A DNA stretch of 36,037 nucleotides from Pseudobdellovibrionaceae bacterium (GTDB lineage: Bacteria; Bdellovibrionota; Bdellovibrionia; Bdellovibrionales; UBA1609). Each line of letters opens with the position of its first letter. Position 1 is the stretch's first letter. The notes beneath the pieces were generated by a model. That model did no database searches. It was not told the origin of the DNA and worked only from the letters and a program-made list of their open reading frames with translations. A program made the translations under genes and the position numbers. Positions 24,221-30,729 of the stretch are shown here, piece after piece. The stretch is taken from contig JAUVAX010000026.1 of the NCBI GenBank assembly GCA_030591685.1, positions 1 through 36,037 on the forward strand, in the 5' to 3' direction.

Positions 24221-25450
24221 TTAAAAAAACATCATTAACCAAAGAGAATAATTAATATTTTTTGCCGTATTAATACCTGTAATTACATTAGAAGCTGAAA
24301 ACCAAACAGTCATGGGTAAGAGTGCTTGTTTTTTAAAGTAAGCCTCTACGGTGCTGTATGAGATCTCCATGTCGACCCCGCTGGACTCTCTATTTGTGCC
24401 TTCTGTTAAAAAACTGTAGTCACTTATGGGTCCGTTTGTATGCCTGTCTTTTCGTTTGTTGATGTACTCATATCCAAAGCCTAAGGAGAACTTGTTTGAT
24501 ATTTTCTTTGCAATACTTAAATTTAATGTAAGTTGCTCGCCTCCAAGTACTGTAAGCACCTGTTTTGTTTCTGGCCCTGGTAAAAAATCGGATTCATCCG
24601 CCGGAATGCGTACTGCTTTTTTTGTTGGAAATATTAATTTATACCCCACAGCCCCTACAAACTCATATAAACTTTCTGATTTTTTTGAAAATATAAATTT
24701 CTCTTCGATGGAGGTTTCGGCAAACCCTTCTGGGTCTGTAAGGTCATCGGGGTTATCTTTAGGTCCTGTTGGTAAAGTAATGAGAGTTTTAGATGTGTAT
24801 TGAGATTTTTCATCAGAGTAAAACTTATAAAGACTCGTGATTTTAAAGTCCCCCCAAATAGATTTTTTATAACTCTTTAAAGGAGCGAGTTTCTTTTCAT
24901 TAAAATGTTGATTGATGGTCTCAATTCCATCAACGTCAAGCTGATCAAAGGCCGCATCGAGTTCATTTGATAAACCGTAGAGCTGACCTCTGATGTCATT
25001 AATATTAGAGCCTACGTGATCTAGATTAATCTTGTAATCGAACTGCATAAAGGGCGACGTAAATGCAAGAGTCCATTTATCTGTGATCCCACGAGCATAA
25101 ACTGGGGCGTAGTAGCTCACGTTAGGGTTGATATCTATAAAGATCTTTCCTAGATGCAACTTCTCACCAAACTGGTAGGGGCCAAATTGGTTTAAAGTCG
25201 CTTGTAATGTTTCAAACTGAGGATTCATTGCAGTCAGTATTTCAGAGCTGAGTTCAATTGATTTTGCATCCTTTAACGACGTTAACTGGCCCTGACTGTT
25301 AAACTGATGAGTGAGTCCATCAATACGCCCCGTGATCAAAGATACGCTGTTGACCCCCTTAGGGAGTACAGTAGGGGATTCTAAAAAGCCATGTGACAAC
25401 GGGCTTAAAACCATAAGGCTCATATATATAAGTATTTTTTTGATTAACAT
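24221..25450 (-). CDS. outer-membrane beta-barrel protein
   Basis: 409 residues with a signal peptide (MLIKKILIYMSLMVLSPLSHG). Long amphipathic strands and a C-terminal aromatic end (NINYSLWLMMFF) are typical of BAM-assembled barrels. The layout, with alternating PTGPKDNPDD-type loops and SLGFGYEYINKRKDRH, resembles the loosely defined transporter family labelled 'MetA-pathway of phenol degradation', but I would not assign a substrate. A ~50-residue helical insert (residues about 150-200, NINDIRGQLYGLSNELDAAFDQL) is unusual for a barrel. No Shine-Dalgarno. First gene of an operon with the large lipoprotein. Confidence 0.78.
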   Translation of the reverse strand: MLIKKILIYMSLMVLSPLSHGFLESPTVLPKGVNSVSLITGRIDGLTHQFNSQGQLTSLKDAKSIELSSEILTAMNPQFETLQATLNQFGPYQFGEKLHLGKIFIDINPNVSYYAPVYARGITDKWTLAFTSPFMQFDYKINLDHVGSNINDIRGQLYGLSNELDAAFDQLDVDGIETINQHFNEKKLAPLKSYKKSIWGDFKITSLYKFYSDEKSQYTSKTLITLPTGPKDNPDDLTDPEGFAETSIEEKFIFSKKSESLYEFVGAVGYKLIFPTKKAVRIPADESDFLPGPETKQVLTVLGGEQLTLNLSIAKKISNKFSLGFGYEYINKRKDRHTNGPISDYSFLTEGTNRESSGVDMEISYSTVEAYFKKQALLPMTVWFSASNVITGINTAKNINYSLWLMMFF

Positions 25451-25648
25451 GACTATTTAGAAACATTACAAATTTGGTGCCATGCTGCCTGATAAGAGAG
25501 GCCCTTTTAACATGTCTCAAGGTGATAATAAGTACAGACCGGTGACAATTTTTAGCGCTTGAAAAAAGTTAAAATCGACCTCACACCACTTTAAACAAAC
25601 AGTCGTTTAAGATTGCTGACGGGCTTAAGTTCTACTGACCTTTTGTCG

Positions 25649-25678
25649 ATATATCTCATAACAAGTCAGGAGATATAT
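25649..25678 (+). promoter_or_regulatory. leader hairpin sequestering the ribosome site
   Basis: ATATATCTC (25649-25657) pairs perfectly with GAGATATAT (25670-25678) around a 12-base loop. The right arm overlaps the AGGAG ribosome site (25668-25672) of the TTG-started gene at 25681. An AU-rich stem covering the site could act as a thermometer-like or protein-controlled switch. Confidence 0.5.
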
Positions 25679-25680
25679 TT

Positions 25681-26139
25681 TTGGGCCAGAAACTTAGGTT
25701 ATTCATAGTTCTCGGTATATTTGGGCTTCTAGTAAGTCCATTTACGAACTGCGCCTCCTCAATTGATCAGGGCCAGGACCTGTCAGCAAACGAGCTTTGC
25801 ACTACTGATTGTGAAAGCAATTCTCCGCAATTAGAAATTAAATTCCATTTGGAGTCTTATAAACTCACAGGTGACAAGAGGAGCATTGAAGTGGGAGGCT
25901 TTTGTAACGAAGGTCCTTTTTATAACTCTAATGGTTCAATTCATATTCAGTGGGGTCTTGTAATCCCTGGAGTTGGTGCTCAGCTCCAAAATAACATCGT
26001 AACCTGTGAAAATGGGTATTTCAAAATCGAAATTATACACACTGCAGACCTTACTCAGCATGGCCTTAATGTCACAATTGTTGGCACAAGCTCTAATGGA
26101 AACACCCAAGAGGCCACTCATAGTCTCAATATTTTTTAA
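25681..26139 (+). CDS. small lipoprotein, unknown
   Basis: 152 residues from a TTG start placed eight bases after AGGAG. N-terminus MGQKLRLFIVLGIFGLLVSP followed by FTNC, with C24 the likely lipidated residue. The mature part has four more Cys (two close together in CTTDC, then GFC and TC) and a beta-sandwich-like pattern (GSIHIQWGLVIPG … NGYFKIEIIHT … GLNVTIVGTSSNG), reminiscent of an Ig-like fold. It ends with a four-base tail-to-tail overlap with the PotD-like gene. No family recognised. Confidence 0.72.
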   Translation: MGQKLRLFIVLGIFGLLVSPFTNCASSIDQGQDLSANELCTTDCESNSPQLEIKFHLESYKLTGDKRSIEVGGFCNEGPFYNSNGSIHIQWGLVIPGVGAQLQNNIVTCENGYFKIEIIHTADLTQHGLNVTIVGTSSNGNTQEATHSLNIF

Positions 26140-27239
26140 TTACTTTTTATATTCTTTTTTGAACGGACCGATGACAGCGTCCTCCATGGCCTTAAGCGCA
26201 GCTTATGATTAAGCCCCTTTAAAGCTTCTATCCACGTAGATTCATACCCAAAATGAGAGTAGGGGACTGTTATTTTGCTTAGCTGTATGTGTCTTAAAAA
26301 ATTGGCCTGCATTTGTGGGTTGTTTTTATTTTTTAGTGTTAAGTTCACAGTCGGGTGATTATTGGCCTGAGACATATACTGGCTCCCCTCTTTGGTGAGT
26401 AAGTAATTTAAAAACTTATAGGACAAGTCTAATTTAGTTGTGGCTTCGTTAATACTAAACGTAAAAATCATTAATGTTGCCTTTTCGTCTGGTAAGAACA
26501 CTTCAAAGCGATCATTGAGTTTTACAAAATCATGTCCATTTTTGATATTAGTTTGAAAAACAATATTTTTGGAGCTTTCAAGTGGAGCTTTTGGCGGAAG
26601 AAATGAAGTTTTTTTAAAAAAATGCTGGAGTGCGGTTTGAATCTTTTGAGTCTGTCCCGTTTTAACCCATTGCTTAATAACATACCCTAAACGTGTACTT
26701 AAAAAATAAATATCATCAGGTTCAGAGGAAATATATAATTTAGGTGTTAATTTTTTTTCACTCATCATTGTCTTTAAGCTGGTGGCTCTGATTTGTTTGT
26801 CTTTAACAAAAAAATCAATGTCCCACAGTACGGGCATCGCTATTTTGAAAAAATCATTGTTAAGCTGACTAAAATCAGATGAAATATTTTTACTGTTTTT
26901 GATGCGATCAAAATCAAGTTTTAATTTATATTTAGAGCTTTTAATAAAGTTAGAGTTGTATGTGGCCCCCTGTACTAAATCAAAATTATTTTTAGGATTC
27001 AATATTTTTTTTATAAGATCAAATGAGTTTTGCGCTAATGTGATATGGATTTTAATATTATGTTTAGACTCAAAATCATCAATAACCACTTGAGGTATGA
27101 AGTTTTTCTCTGTTAAAACCTTTAAGTGGCCTAAGTGTTTACTTTCATTTTTATTTTCTGTTAACTTTAAGCCCCAACCTACGCCTAACAAAAACGAGAA
27201 TGGGATTAAAAAAAACAAACCCTTCCAACTATTAATCAT
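26136..27239 (-). CDS. PotD-like periplasmic solute-binding protein
   Basis: 367 residues. The N-terminal membrane/signal segment (WKGLFFLIPFSFLLGVGWGL) is followed by the type-2 binding-protein pattern of the polyamine family: LKVLTEKNFIPQVVIDDFE (compare V-Y-N-W-x-x-Y-I-P in PotD), then a K-I-L … FDLVQGATYNSNFI block and a later C-terminal S-x2-F-L-N-Y-L-L-T-K-E-G. Ligand residues cannot be assigned and no ABC permease or ATPase lies nearby, so it may be an orphan receptor or a membrane-anchored sensor. No Shine-Dalgarno; see the promoter immediately upstream. Confidence 0.7.
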   Translation of the reverse strand: MINSWKGLFFLIPFSFLLGVGWGLKLTENKNESKHLGHLKVLTEKNFIPQVVIDDFESKHNIKIHITLAQNSFDLIKKILNPKNNFDLVQGATYNSNFIKSSKYKLKLDFDRIKNSKNISSDFSQLNNDFFKIAMPVLWDIDFFVKDKQIRATSLKTMMSEKKLTPKLYISSEPDDIYFLSTRLGYVIKQWVKTGQTQKIQTALQHFFKKTSFLPPKAPLESSKNIVFQTNIKNGHDFVKLNDRFEVFLPDEKATLMIFTFSINEATTKLDLSYKFLNYLLTKEGSQYMSQANNHPTVNLTLKNKNNPQMQANFLRHIQLSKITVPYSHFGYESTWIEALKGLNHKLRLRPWRTLSSVRSKKNIKSN

Positions 27240-27244
27240 AGCTT

Positions 27245-27272
27245 ATTATACGGTGAAGGCCACACGTTTGAA
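27245..27272 (-). promoter_or_regulatory. promoter of the PotD-like gene, leaderless
   Basis: Minus strand: TTCAAA (27267-27272), 16-bp spacer, perfect TATAAT (27245-27250), only five bases before the ATG at 27239. It fills the 38-bp gap after the von Willebrand gene. Transcription should begin at or inside the start codon. Confidence 0.6.
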
Positions 27273-27277
27273 AAGGG

Positions 27278-28402
27278 TTATTCCTCTAAAGTAAGAGTAT
27301 CAAAGGATACATTTATAGTCGCTCCCTGTACTGGAATATAGTCGCCATAAAAAACGATACTATTGGCATCAGGGCTATAATCCCAACCTCCGGACAATGG
27401 GCCAGGGTTACTGCTAACGTTAGGTATTGACAATCCATCTACGTAAACTTGGATGGTTTCAGGCTTAGGCGTTCTTGCTAAATAAAATTGTGTTGAGAGC
27501 TGGAGTATTTGTTCTGAAATAAAATTTAAATCCGTGGCAAAATCACCACATAAGTCTCCTTTGGCTCCACCTGTTGCGTCAACAAGCTCTCCGTAGCGAA
27601 CACCGATTTTTCTACCAGACCATGAGATGTTTAATAAGTCTCTGCAGGCCTCATCCCAAATTGACATGGAGTTCACATTAAACCTCTTTGTAGCCCCGCT
27701 ACTTGAAGTTAAGGCTTCTAAAAACTGAAGGTAGTAATTTGTTGGTACAATATCAGCATCGTTATAAAAGCTGGGTAAATCAGGGGTAGAGCCTGTAGGC
27801 CCCCATCCATATGTGGGATGTGAGAAATCATCCTCATCGCTCACAATGATGACGGCTAAAAAACTATCGGCTCTAACAAAGCCTGCGTTAAGAGGGGACG
27901 TTAGGGCCTCTTCCATGCTCTGAAAGGCTCTCTCTAGACCGCTCCCACTGGTTCCTTGGCGCATGTTTTCCAAAAATACAGCCTCAGGGTTGGGTGTGTT
28001 TTTATCAATTATTTTAATATTCGTGTGGATATAATTACCGGTATCTGTATCTAAATGACCTTCTTTAAATTCTGAAAAATCAGCTTCATAGTCGGGAAAA
28101 TAAAAACCCTTATAGGCTTCAGTCGTTGTTACTGCAATTTGGTAATCATAATCATTGGCTACAAACTTATTAATAAAACTAGTAAAGTTAGCCGCTAAGT
28201 TGTCCTGACTTGTTCCCATGGAGCCAGAGTTATCTACAACCCATAAGATATCGATTTTTGTATAAGTCTCTTCAGAACTACTTTGTATAAAAGTATTTTC
28301 TTCCGGCAATACAGAGAAAGTGGGGGTATCACTGGAGCACCCCAGTGTTAAAAAAGATATAATGCCTAAGGTTAGAAACGTACTACTTTTTAAGCCTGTC
28401 AT
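27278..28402 (-). CDS. von Willebrand factor A-domain lipoprotein
   Basis: 374 residues from the ATG at 28402, chosen for the GGGGAG eight bases before it. Signal plus lipobox GIISFLTLGC, Cys about residue 22. The VWA domain (residues about 45-270) has an intact MIDAS: DNSGSMG near the N-terminus, then a Thr-containing loop and VSDEDDFSH. A C-terminal beta-domain (PETIQVYVDGLSI … GWDYSPDANSIVFYG) closes the protein. VWA lipoproteins bind partners through a metal ion at the cell surface or periplasm. The same domain pair occurs in Bdellovibrio-like genomes; no partner can be assigned here. Confidence 0.85.
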   Translation of the reverse strand: MTGLKSSTFLTLGIISFLTLGCSSDTPTFSVLPEENTFIQSSSEETYTKIDILWVVDNSGSMGTSQDNLAANFTSFINKFVANDYDYQIAVTTTEAYKGFYFPDYEADFSEFKEGHLDTDTGNYIHTNIKIIDKNTPNPEAVFLENMRQGTSGSGLERAFQSMEEALTSPLNAGFVRADSFLAVIIVSDEDDFSHPTYGWGPTGSTPDLPSFYNDADIVPTNYYLQFLEALTSSSGATKRFNVNSMSIWDEACRDLLNISWSGRKIGVRYGELVDATGGAKGDLCGDFATDLNFISEQILQLSTQFYLARTPKPETIQVYVDGLSIPNVSSNPGPLSGGWDYSPDANSIVFYGDYIPVQGATINVSFDTLTLEE

Positions 28403-28648
28403 AATTTTAACTCCCCATAAAGCTACATTTAAATAGCTTCGATAGTTAATATAAGAGCTTACATACAACAGTTAGAATTGTATCGACGTTAGTCTAGATT
28501 GCTTTAATTATCGATGGTTCTTAAAAGCTTATATAACATATTTAAATCACTTACTTATTTAGAGTGAGCCTCAATGAGACATGGCAACTTGTTGAATTTA
28601 CTCATGTTTTTATGCCAAAATAATTTAAGAATACTTTTTTTGACTAAA

Positions 28649-28703
28649 AGTTCGTCATAAAAATTAAAATTTCAGGGCTTAATTCTACTAAAACTGACGA
28701 ACT
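28649..28703. repeat. inverted repeat AGTTCGTCA ... TGACGAACT
   Basis: Perfect 9-bp arms at 28649-28657 and 28695-28703, with 37 bp between. Long loop, no T-run; could be paired binding sites. Confidence 0.5.
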
Positions 28704-28824
28704 ATTTTTCACATTTAAAATGGACCTCACCAATGATATCTCTCAAAAACCCATATAAACCAACAAGTGGGGTGTATTAAAAAATTCAAACGAGCGTCTA
28801 TTGGTTCAATATGTCTTCATTAAG

Positions 28825-28867
28825 CCTCTGCGCCTCGTAGTAAATTAACAGCCAAAGCGGGCAGAGG
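28825..28867. repeat. hairpin CCTCTGC ... GCAGAGG
   Basis: Perfect 7-bp GC-rich arms with a 29-bp loop in an AT-rich context. Unassigned. Confidence 0.4.
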
Positions 28868-28963
28868 GAGTCTTTATGTATCAGAAGTTGGAGGGGGTGA
28901 AGTTATAATTTCTTTTAAATTTGATCATAAATCAATCACGTGCCTAATATATAAGCTTTTTAA

Positions 28964-28988
28964 TGTAATAAAATGTCATTTTATTACA
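28964..28988. repeat. 25-bp near-perfect palindrome
   Basis: TGTAATAAAATG, single T, CATTTTATTACA: 12-bp perfect arms. Its length and symmetry fit a dimeric repressor operator, for example of the Fur superfamily, better than a terminator, since A-runs rather than T-runs follow on the plus strand. Confidence 0.6.
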
Positions 28989-29097
28989 AAAAAATTTAGA
29001 TTTTTTTAAACCTTCAAAAGTCCTGATTTAATAATTGTTCCACGGTAGTTATAGAGTGTGTAACAGGTGTGTTTTGCTAAGTTTTTAAATATTTGTA

Positions 29098-29219
29098 TAA
29101 ATGCGCACAGCGGTAAGACTTGCCGAACTTTAATGAAAATTCGTAGCATATGTTTGTGGGGGGGCGATGTCCGACAGGAAGACGCTTTAGAGCACGGAGG
29201 CTCACATCGTCCTTTTTTT
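29098..29219 (+). ncRNA. candidate structured small RNA
   Basis: Consecutive elements: an ATGC (29101-29104)/GCAT (29146-29149) outer pairing enclosing CGGTAA/TTGCCG (29111-29125), then a long terminal stem GGGCGATGT (29162-29170) with ACATCGTCC (29204-29212), containing one G.T pair and inner CCG/CGG and GCT/AGC helices, followed directly by seven T (29213-29219). The last part is an intrinsic terminator ending something transcribed rightward where no protein gene exists. I could not match it to SRP RNA, 6S, tmRNA or a c-di-GMP riboswitch. The 5' end and promoter are unclear. Confidence 0.35.
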
Positions 29220-29294
29220 AGATTCTTACATTCTTTAAAAAGACCTTACCTTCTACAAAATAACAATCATCACATTTCAAAATAAAATCACCTT

Positions 29295-29341
29295 AAAAGA
29301 GAAAGGCCCGCAACGTTGGGGTCTAAGCTCTTAACTTTCTC
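29295..29341 (-). terminator. terminator of the thioredoxin-peroxiredoxin operon
   Basis: Minus strand: GAGAAAG ... CTTTCTC outer arms (29299-29341) with an inner CCCCAACG/TTGCGGG stem, followed by TTTT. It lies just after the dps fragment, where a dps gene's terminator would be. Confidence 0.6.
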
Positions 29342-29345
29342 ATGA

Positions 29346-29455
29346 CTAGTCCTCAAGAAGGCTCCTGAGCATCCAGGCCGTCTTTTCATGCTGTTGACTC
29401 CGCTTTAGTGAGCCAGTCAGCAGTAGCTTCGTCAGAGGCCTGTGTGACAACACTG
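29346..29455 (-). pseudogene. remnant of a dps (ferritin-like DNA-protection) gene
   Basis: Two overlapping minus-strand frames spell the C-terminus of a Dps protein: VVTQASDEATADWLT in one frame, then SQQHEKTAWMLRSLLED and a stop (29346-29348) in another. HEKTAWMLRSLLE is characteristic of the Dps C-terminal helix, and DEATADLLT usually precedes it by a few residues. The switch falls around 29408-29420. No frame extends further 5': the peroxiredoxin stop is 15 bp upstream. So only ~37 codons survive, with a frameshift. Identification is from memory of the family, not a search. Confidence 0.75.
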
Positions 29456-29469
29456 TATATGCTTAATTA

Positions 29470-30054
29470 TTAATTGTGTTTATTAAACCAAGCTTTTGAG
29501 CCCTCTGGATGGGGGGTCATTGAGTCATCACCCTCAACCCAGTTTGCGGGGCAAACATCCCCCTTTTCGGCCGTAAACTGGTAGGCCGAGAGCAGCCGAA
29601 GAGCCTCATTTACACTTCGCCCCACGGAGAGGTTATTTACAGTGGCTTGTTGAACAACATCATTATCATCAATTATAAATAACCCCCTTAAAGCCACCCC
29701 TTCTTGGGTGAGGACTTCATAATCTCTAGCTATTGTTTTATTCAGGTCAGCAAGTAGGGGGAACTTAACCTCACCAAGTCCTCCATCACTTCGATCTTGT
29801 TGAGTCCACGCTAAGTGTGAAAACACAGAGTCCACAGAGCAAGCGATGAGCTCACAGTTTTTCTCTCTAAATTTCTCAGCAGCCTCTGAAAAGGCTACAA
29901 TCTCAGTAGGGCAGACAAAAGTAAAATCTAGGGGATAGAAAAACAGTATCTTCCACTTTCCTTTGAAGTCCTCAAGTTTTATATTGGTTATCTCACCATC
30001 AACAACCGCTTCTGCAGTAAAATTTGGGGCGGCGTGACCGACTAGTTTTGACAT
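29470..30054 (-). CDS. typical 2-Cys peroxiredoxin (AhpC/Prx1 type)
   Basis: 194 residues. Peroxidatic C48 in FTFVCPTEI, GGLG at about 91-94, catalytic Arg in ALRGLFIID, and resolving C168 in GDVCPANW. It reduces peroxides in the cytoplasm, with thioredoxin as the likely reductant; a thioredoxin is encoded two genes upstream. The C-terminus ends KAWFNKHN, without the YF motif tied to overoxidation sensitivity. AAGGAG lies eight bases before the ATG. Last intact gene of the operon trx-DUF6952-prx, divergent from OxyR and so probably peroxide-induced. Confidence 0.95.
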   Translation of the reverse strand: MSKLVGHAAPNFTAEAVVDGEITNIKLEDFKGKWKILFFYPLDFTFVCPTEIVAFSEAAEKFREKNCELIACSVDSVFSHLAWTQQDRSDGGLGEVKFPLLADLNKTIARDYEVLTQEGVALRGLFIIDDNDVVQQATVNNLSVGRSVNEALRLLSAYQFTAEKGDVCPANWVEGDDSMTPHPEGSKAWFNKHN

Positions 30055-30067
30055 ATTATTTCTCCTT

Positions 30068-30322
30068 TTAGTTAATTGAACCTATTACTCTTTGCATAAA
30101 CGTATTTAAGGCCTCTTTTTGAGGGGCCCCCTCTTCTACCATCTTGTTGACCTCAACGGCCCCGTAGAGGTCTGAAAGTAACTCACCAATGATATCTAAC
30201 TCATCAGGTTTTAGTCCGCGAGCTTGCGAAATGTGCTCGAGAACATTTATAGTTTTTGATATGTCCTCTTTACAATTTTTTTCACTATAGGCTGTGATAT
30301 GTTTAATTAGGGGTAATTTCAT
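30068..30322 (-). CDS. DUF6952-like small protein
   Basis: 84 residues, opening MKLPLIKHITAY and containing DELDIIGELLSDLYGAVEV, with QKEALNTFMQRVIGSI at the end. This closely resembles the DUF6952 proteins that, in Bacteroidota, sit between a thioredoxin and a peroxiredoxin gene, exactly as here. Helical, soluble, no Cys in a redox motif (single C17). Its start overlaps the thioredoxin stop by 20 bp, so translation is coupled. The role is unknown; the context suggests a partner of the peroxiredoxin system. The match is from memory. Confidence 0.7.
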   Translation of the reverse strand: MKLPLIKHITAYSEKNCKEDISKTINVLEHISQARGLKPDELDIIGELLSDLYGAVEVNKMVEEGAPQKEALNTFMQRVIGSIN

Positions 30323-30614
30323 CGACTAAGCCCTCCACTAATTCAATTTTATTTCCTTGCGCTTCCTTTATAAGCTCTCCCTGGCGAAAGGCCGCAAACG
30401 TAGGCAAATTAGTCACATTGGCTAGCTTTCGAGCTTGGGGCATTTTTTCAGCATCAACATACACAAACGTTATGTTCTCATGTTTATCTGAGAGCTTTTT
30501 AAATTTTGGTCTTATAATTCGGCAGTTGCCACACCAGGTGGCTCCATACTGAACAATAACCCTCTCTTCGCTCTTGATTATTTGTTCAAGCGTATCTTTT
30601 GTAAGTTCGATCAT
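30303..30614 (-). CDS. thioredoxin-family protein
   Basis: 103 residues from the ATG at 30614, chosen for AAGGAG seven bases upstream; an earlier start would add an unsupported 17-residue tail. The redox motif is WCGNC (C28, C31) rather than WCGPC, and the cis-Pro loop is NLPTFAAF. A CGNC pair usually gives a different redox potential from classical thioredoxin. Probably the dedicated electron donor of the peroxiredoxin in the same operon. First gene of the operon. Confidence 0.9.
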   Translation of the reverse strand: MIELTKDTLEQIIKSEERVIVQYGATWCGNCRIIRPKFKKLSDKHENITFVYVDAEKMPQARKLANVTNLPTFAAFRQGELIKEAQGNKIELVEGLVDEITPN

Positions 30615-30630
30615 TTGTTTCTCCTTGCTA

Positions 30631-30655
30631 TAACCATTATTCGACCAAATGGTTA
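30631..30655. promoter_or_regulatory. inverted repeat TAACCATT ... AATGGTTA in the OxyR-trx control region
   Basis: Perfect 8-bp arms, nine-base spacer, 16 bp before the thioredoxin start. A LysR-type regulator site is expected in this 115-bp region; an imperfect CTAT-N13-ATAG element also occurs at about 30698-30717. Which one OxyR uses cannot be decided by eye. Confidence 0.45.
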
Positions 30656-30709
30656 AAATATCCAATATTGCTTTTCTATGGATTAACAGCTTTAAACTAT
30701 GAGTATTTG

Positions 30710-30718
30710 TGGTATAGT
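30710..30718 (+). promoter_or_regulatory. extended -10 promoter of oxyR
   Basis: TGg-TATAGT, 11 bp before the ATG at 30730, so the predicted leader is about five bases. No Shine-Dalgarno is present, which agrees with leaderless or near-leaderless translation. Confidence 0.5.
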
Positions 30719-30729
30719 AGTTATTGACT

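Larger units (their letters stand above)
28403..29097. other. gene-free AT-rich stretch with several palindromes
   Basis: About 700 bp without a supportable protein gene in any frame. Perfect symmetrical elements occur at 28649-28703, 28825-28867 and 28964-28988 (listed separately). It includes the leader of the VWA gene at its left end. Confidence 0.6.

Noticed and set aside
29098-29219. c-di-GMP (GEMM), fluoride riboswitch or SRP RNA
   Set aside because: Fragments such as GCACAGCGGTAA and GGCGATG recall these, but the conserved cores are absent and no target gene follows.
29067-29285. Open frame of 72 codons on the plus strand
   Set aside because: It runs across the RNA-like hairpins and T-run, has no ribosome site, and its composition is not protein-like.
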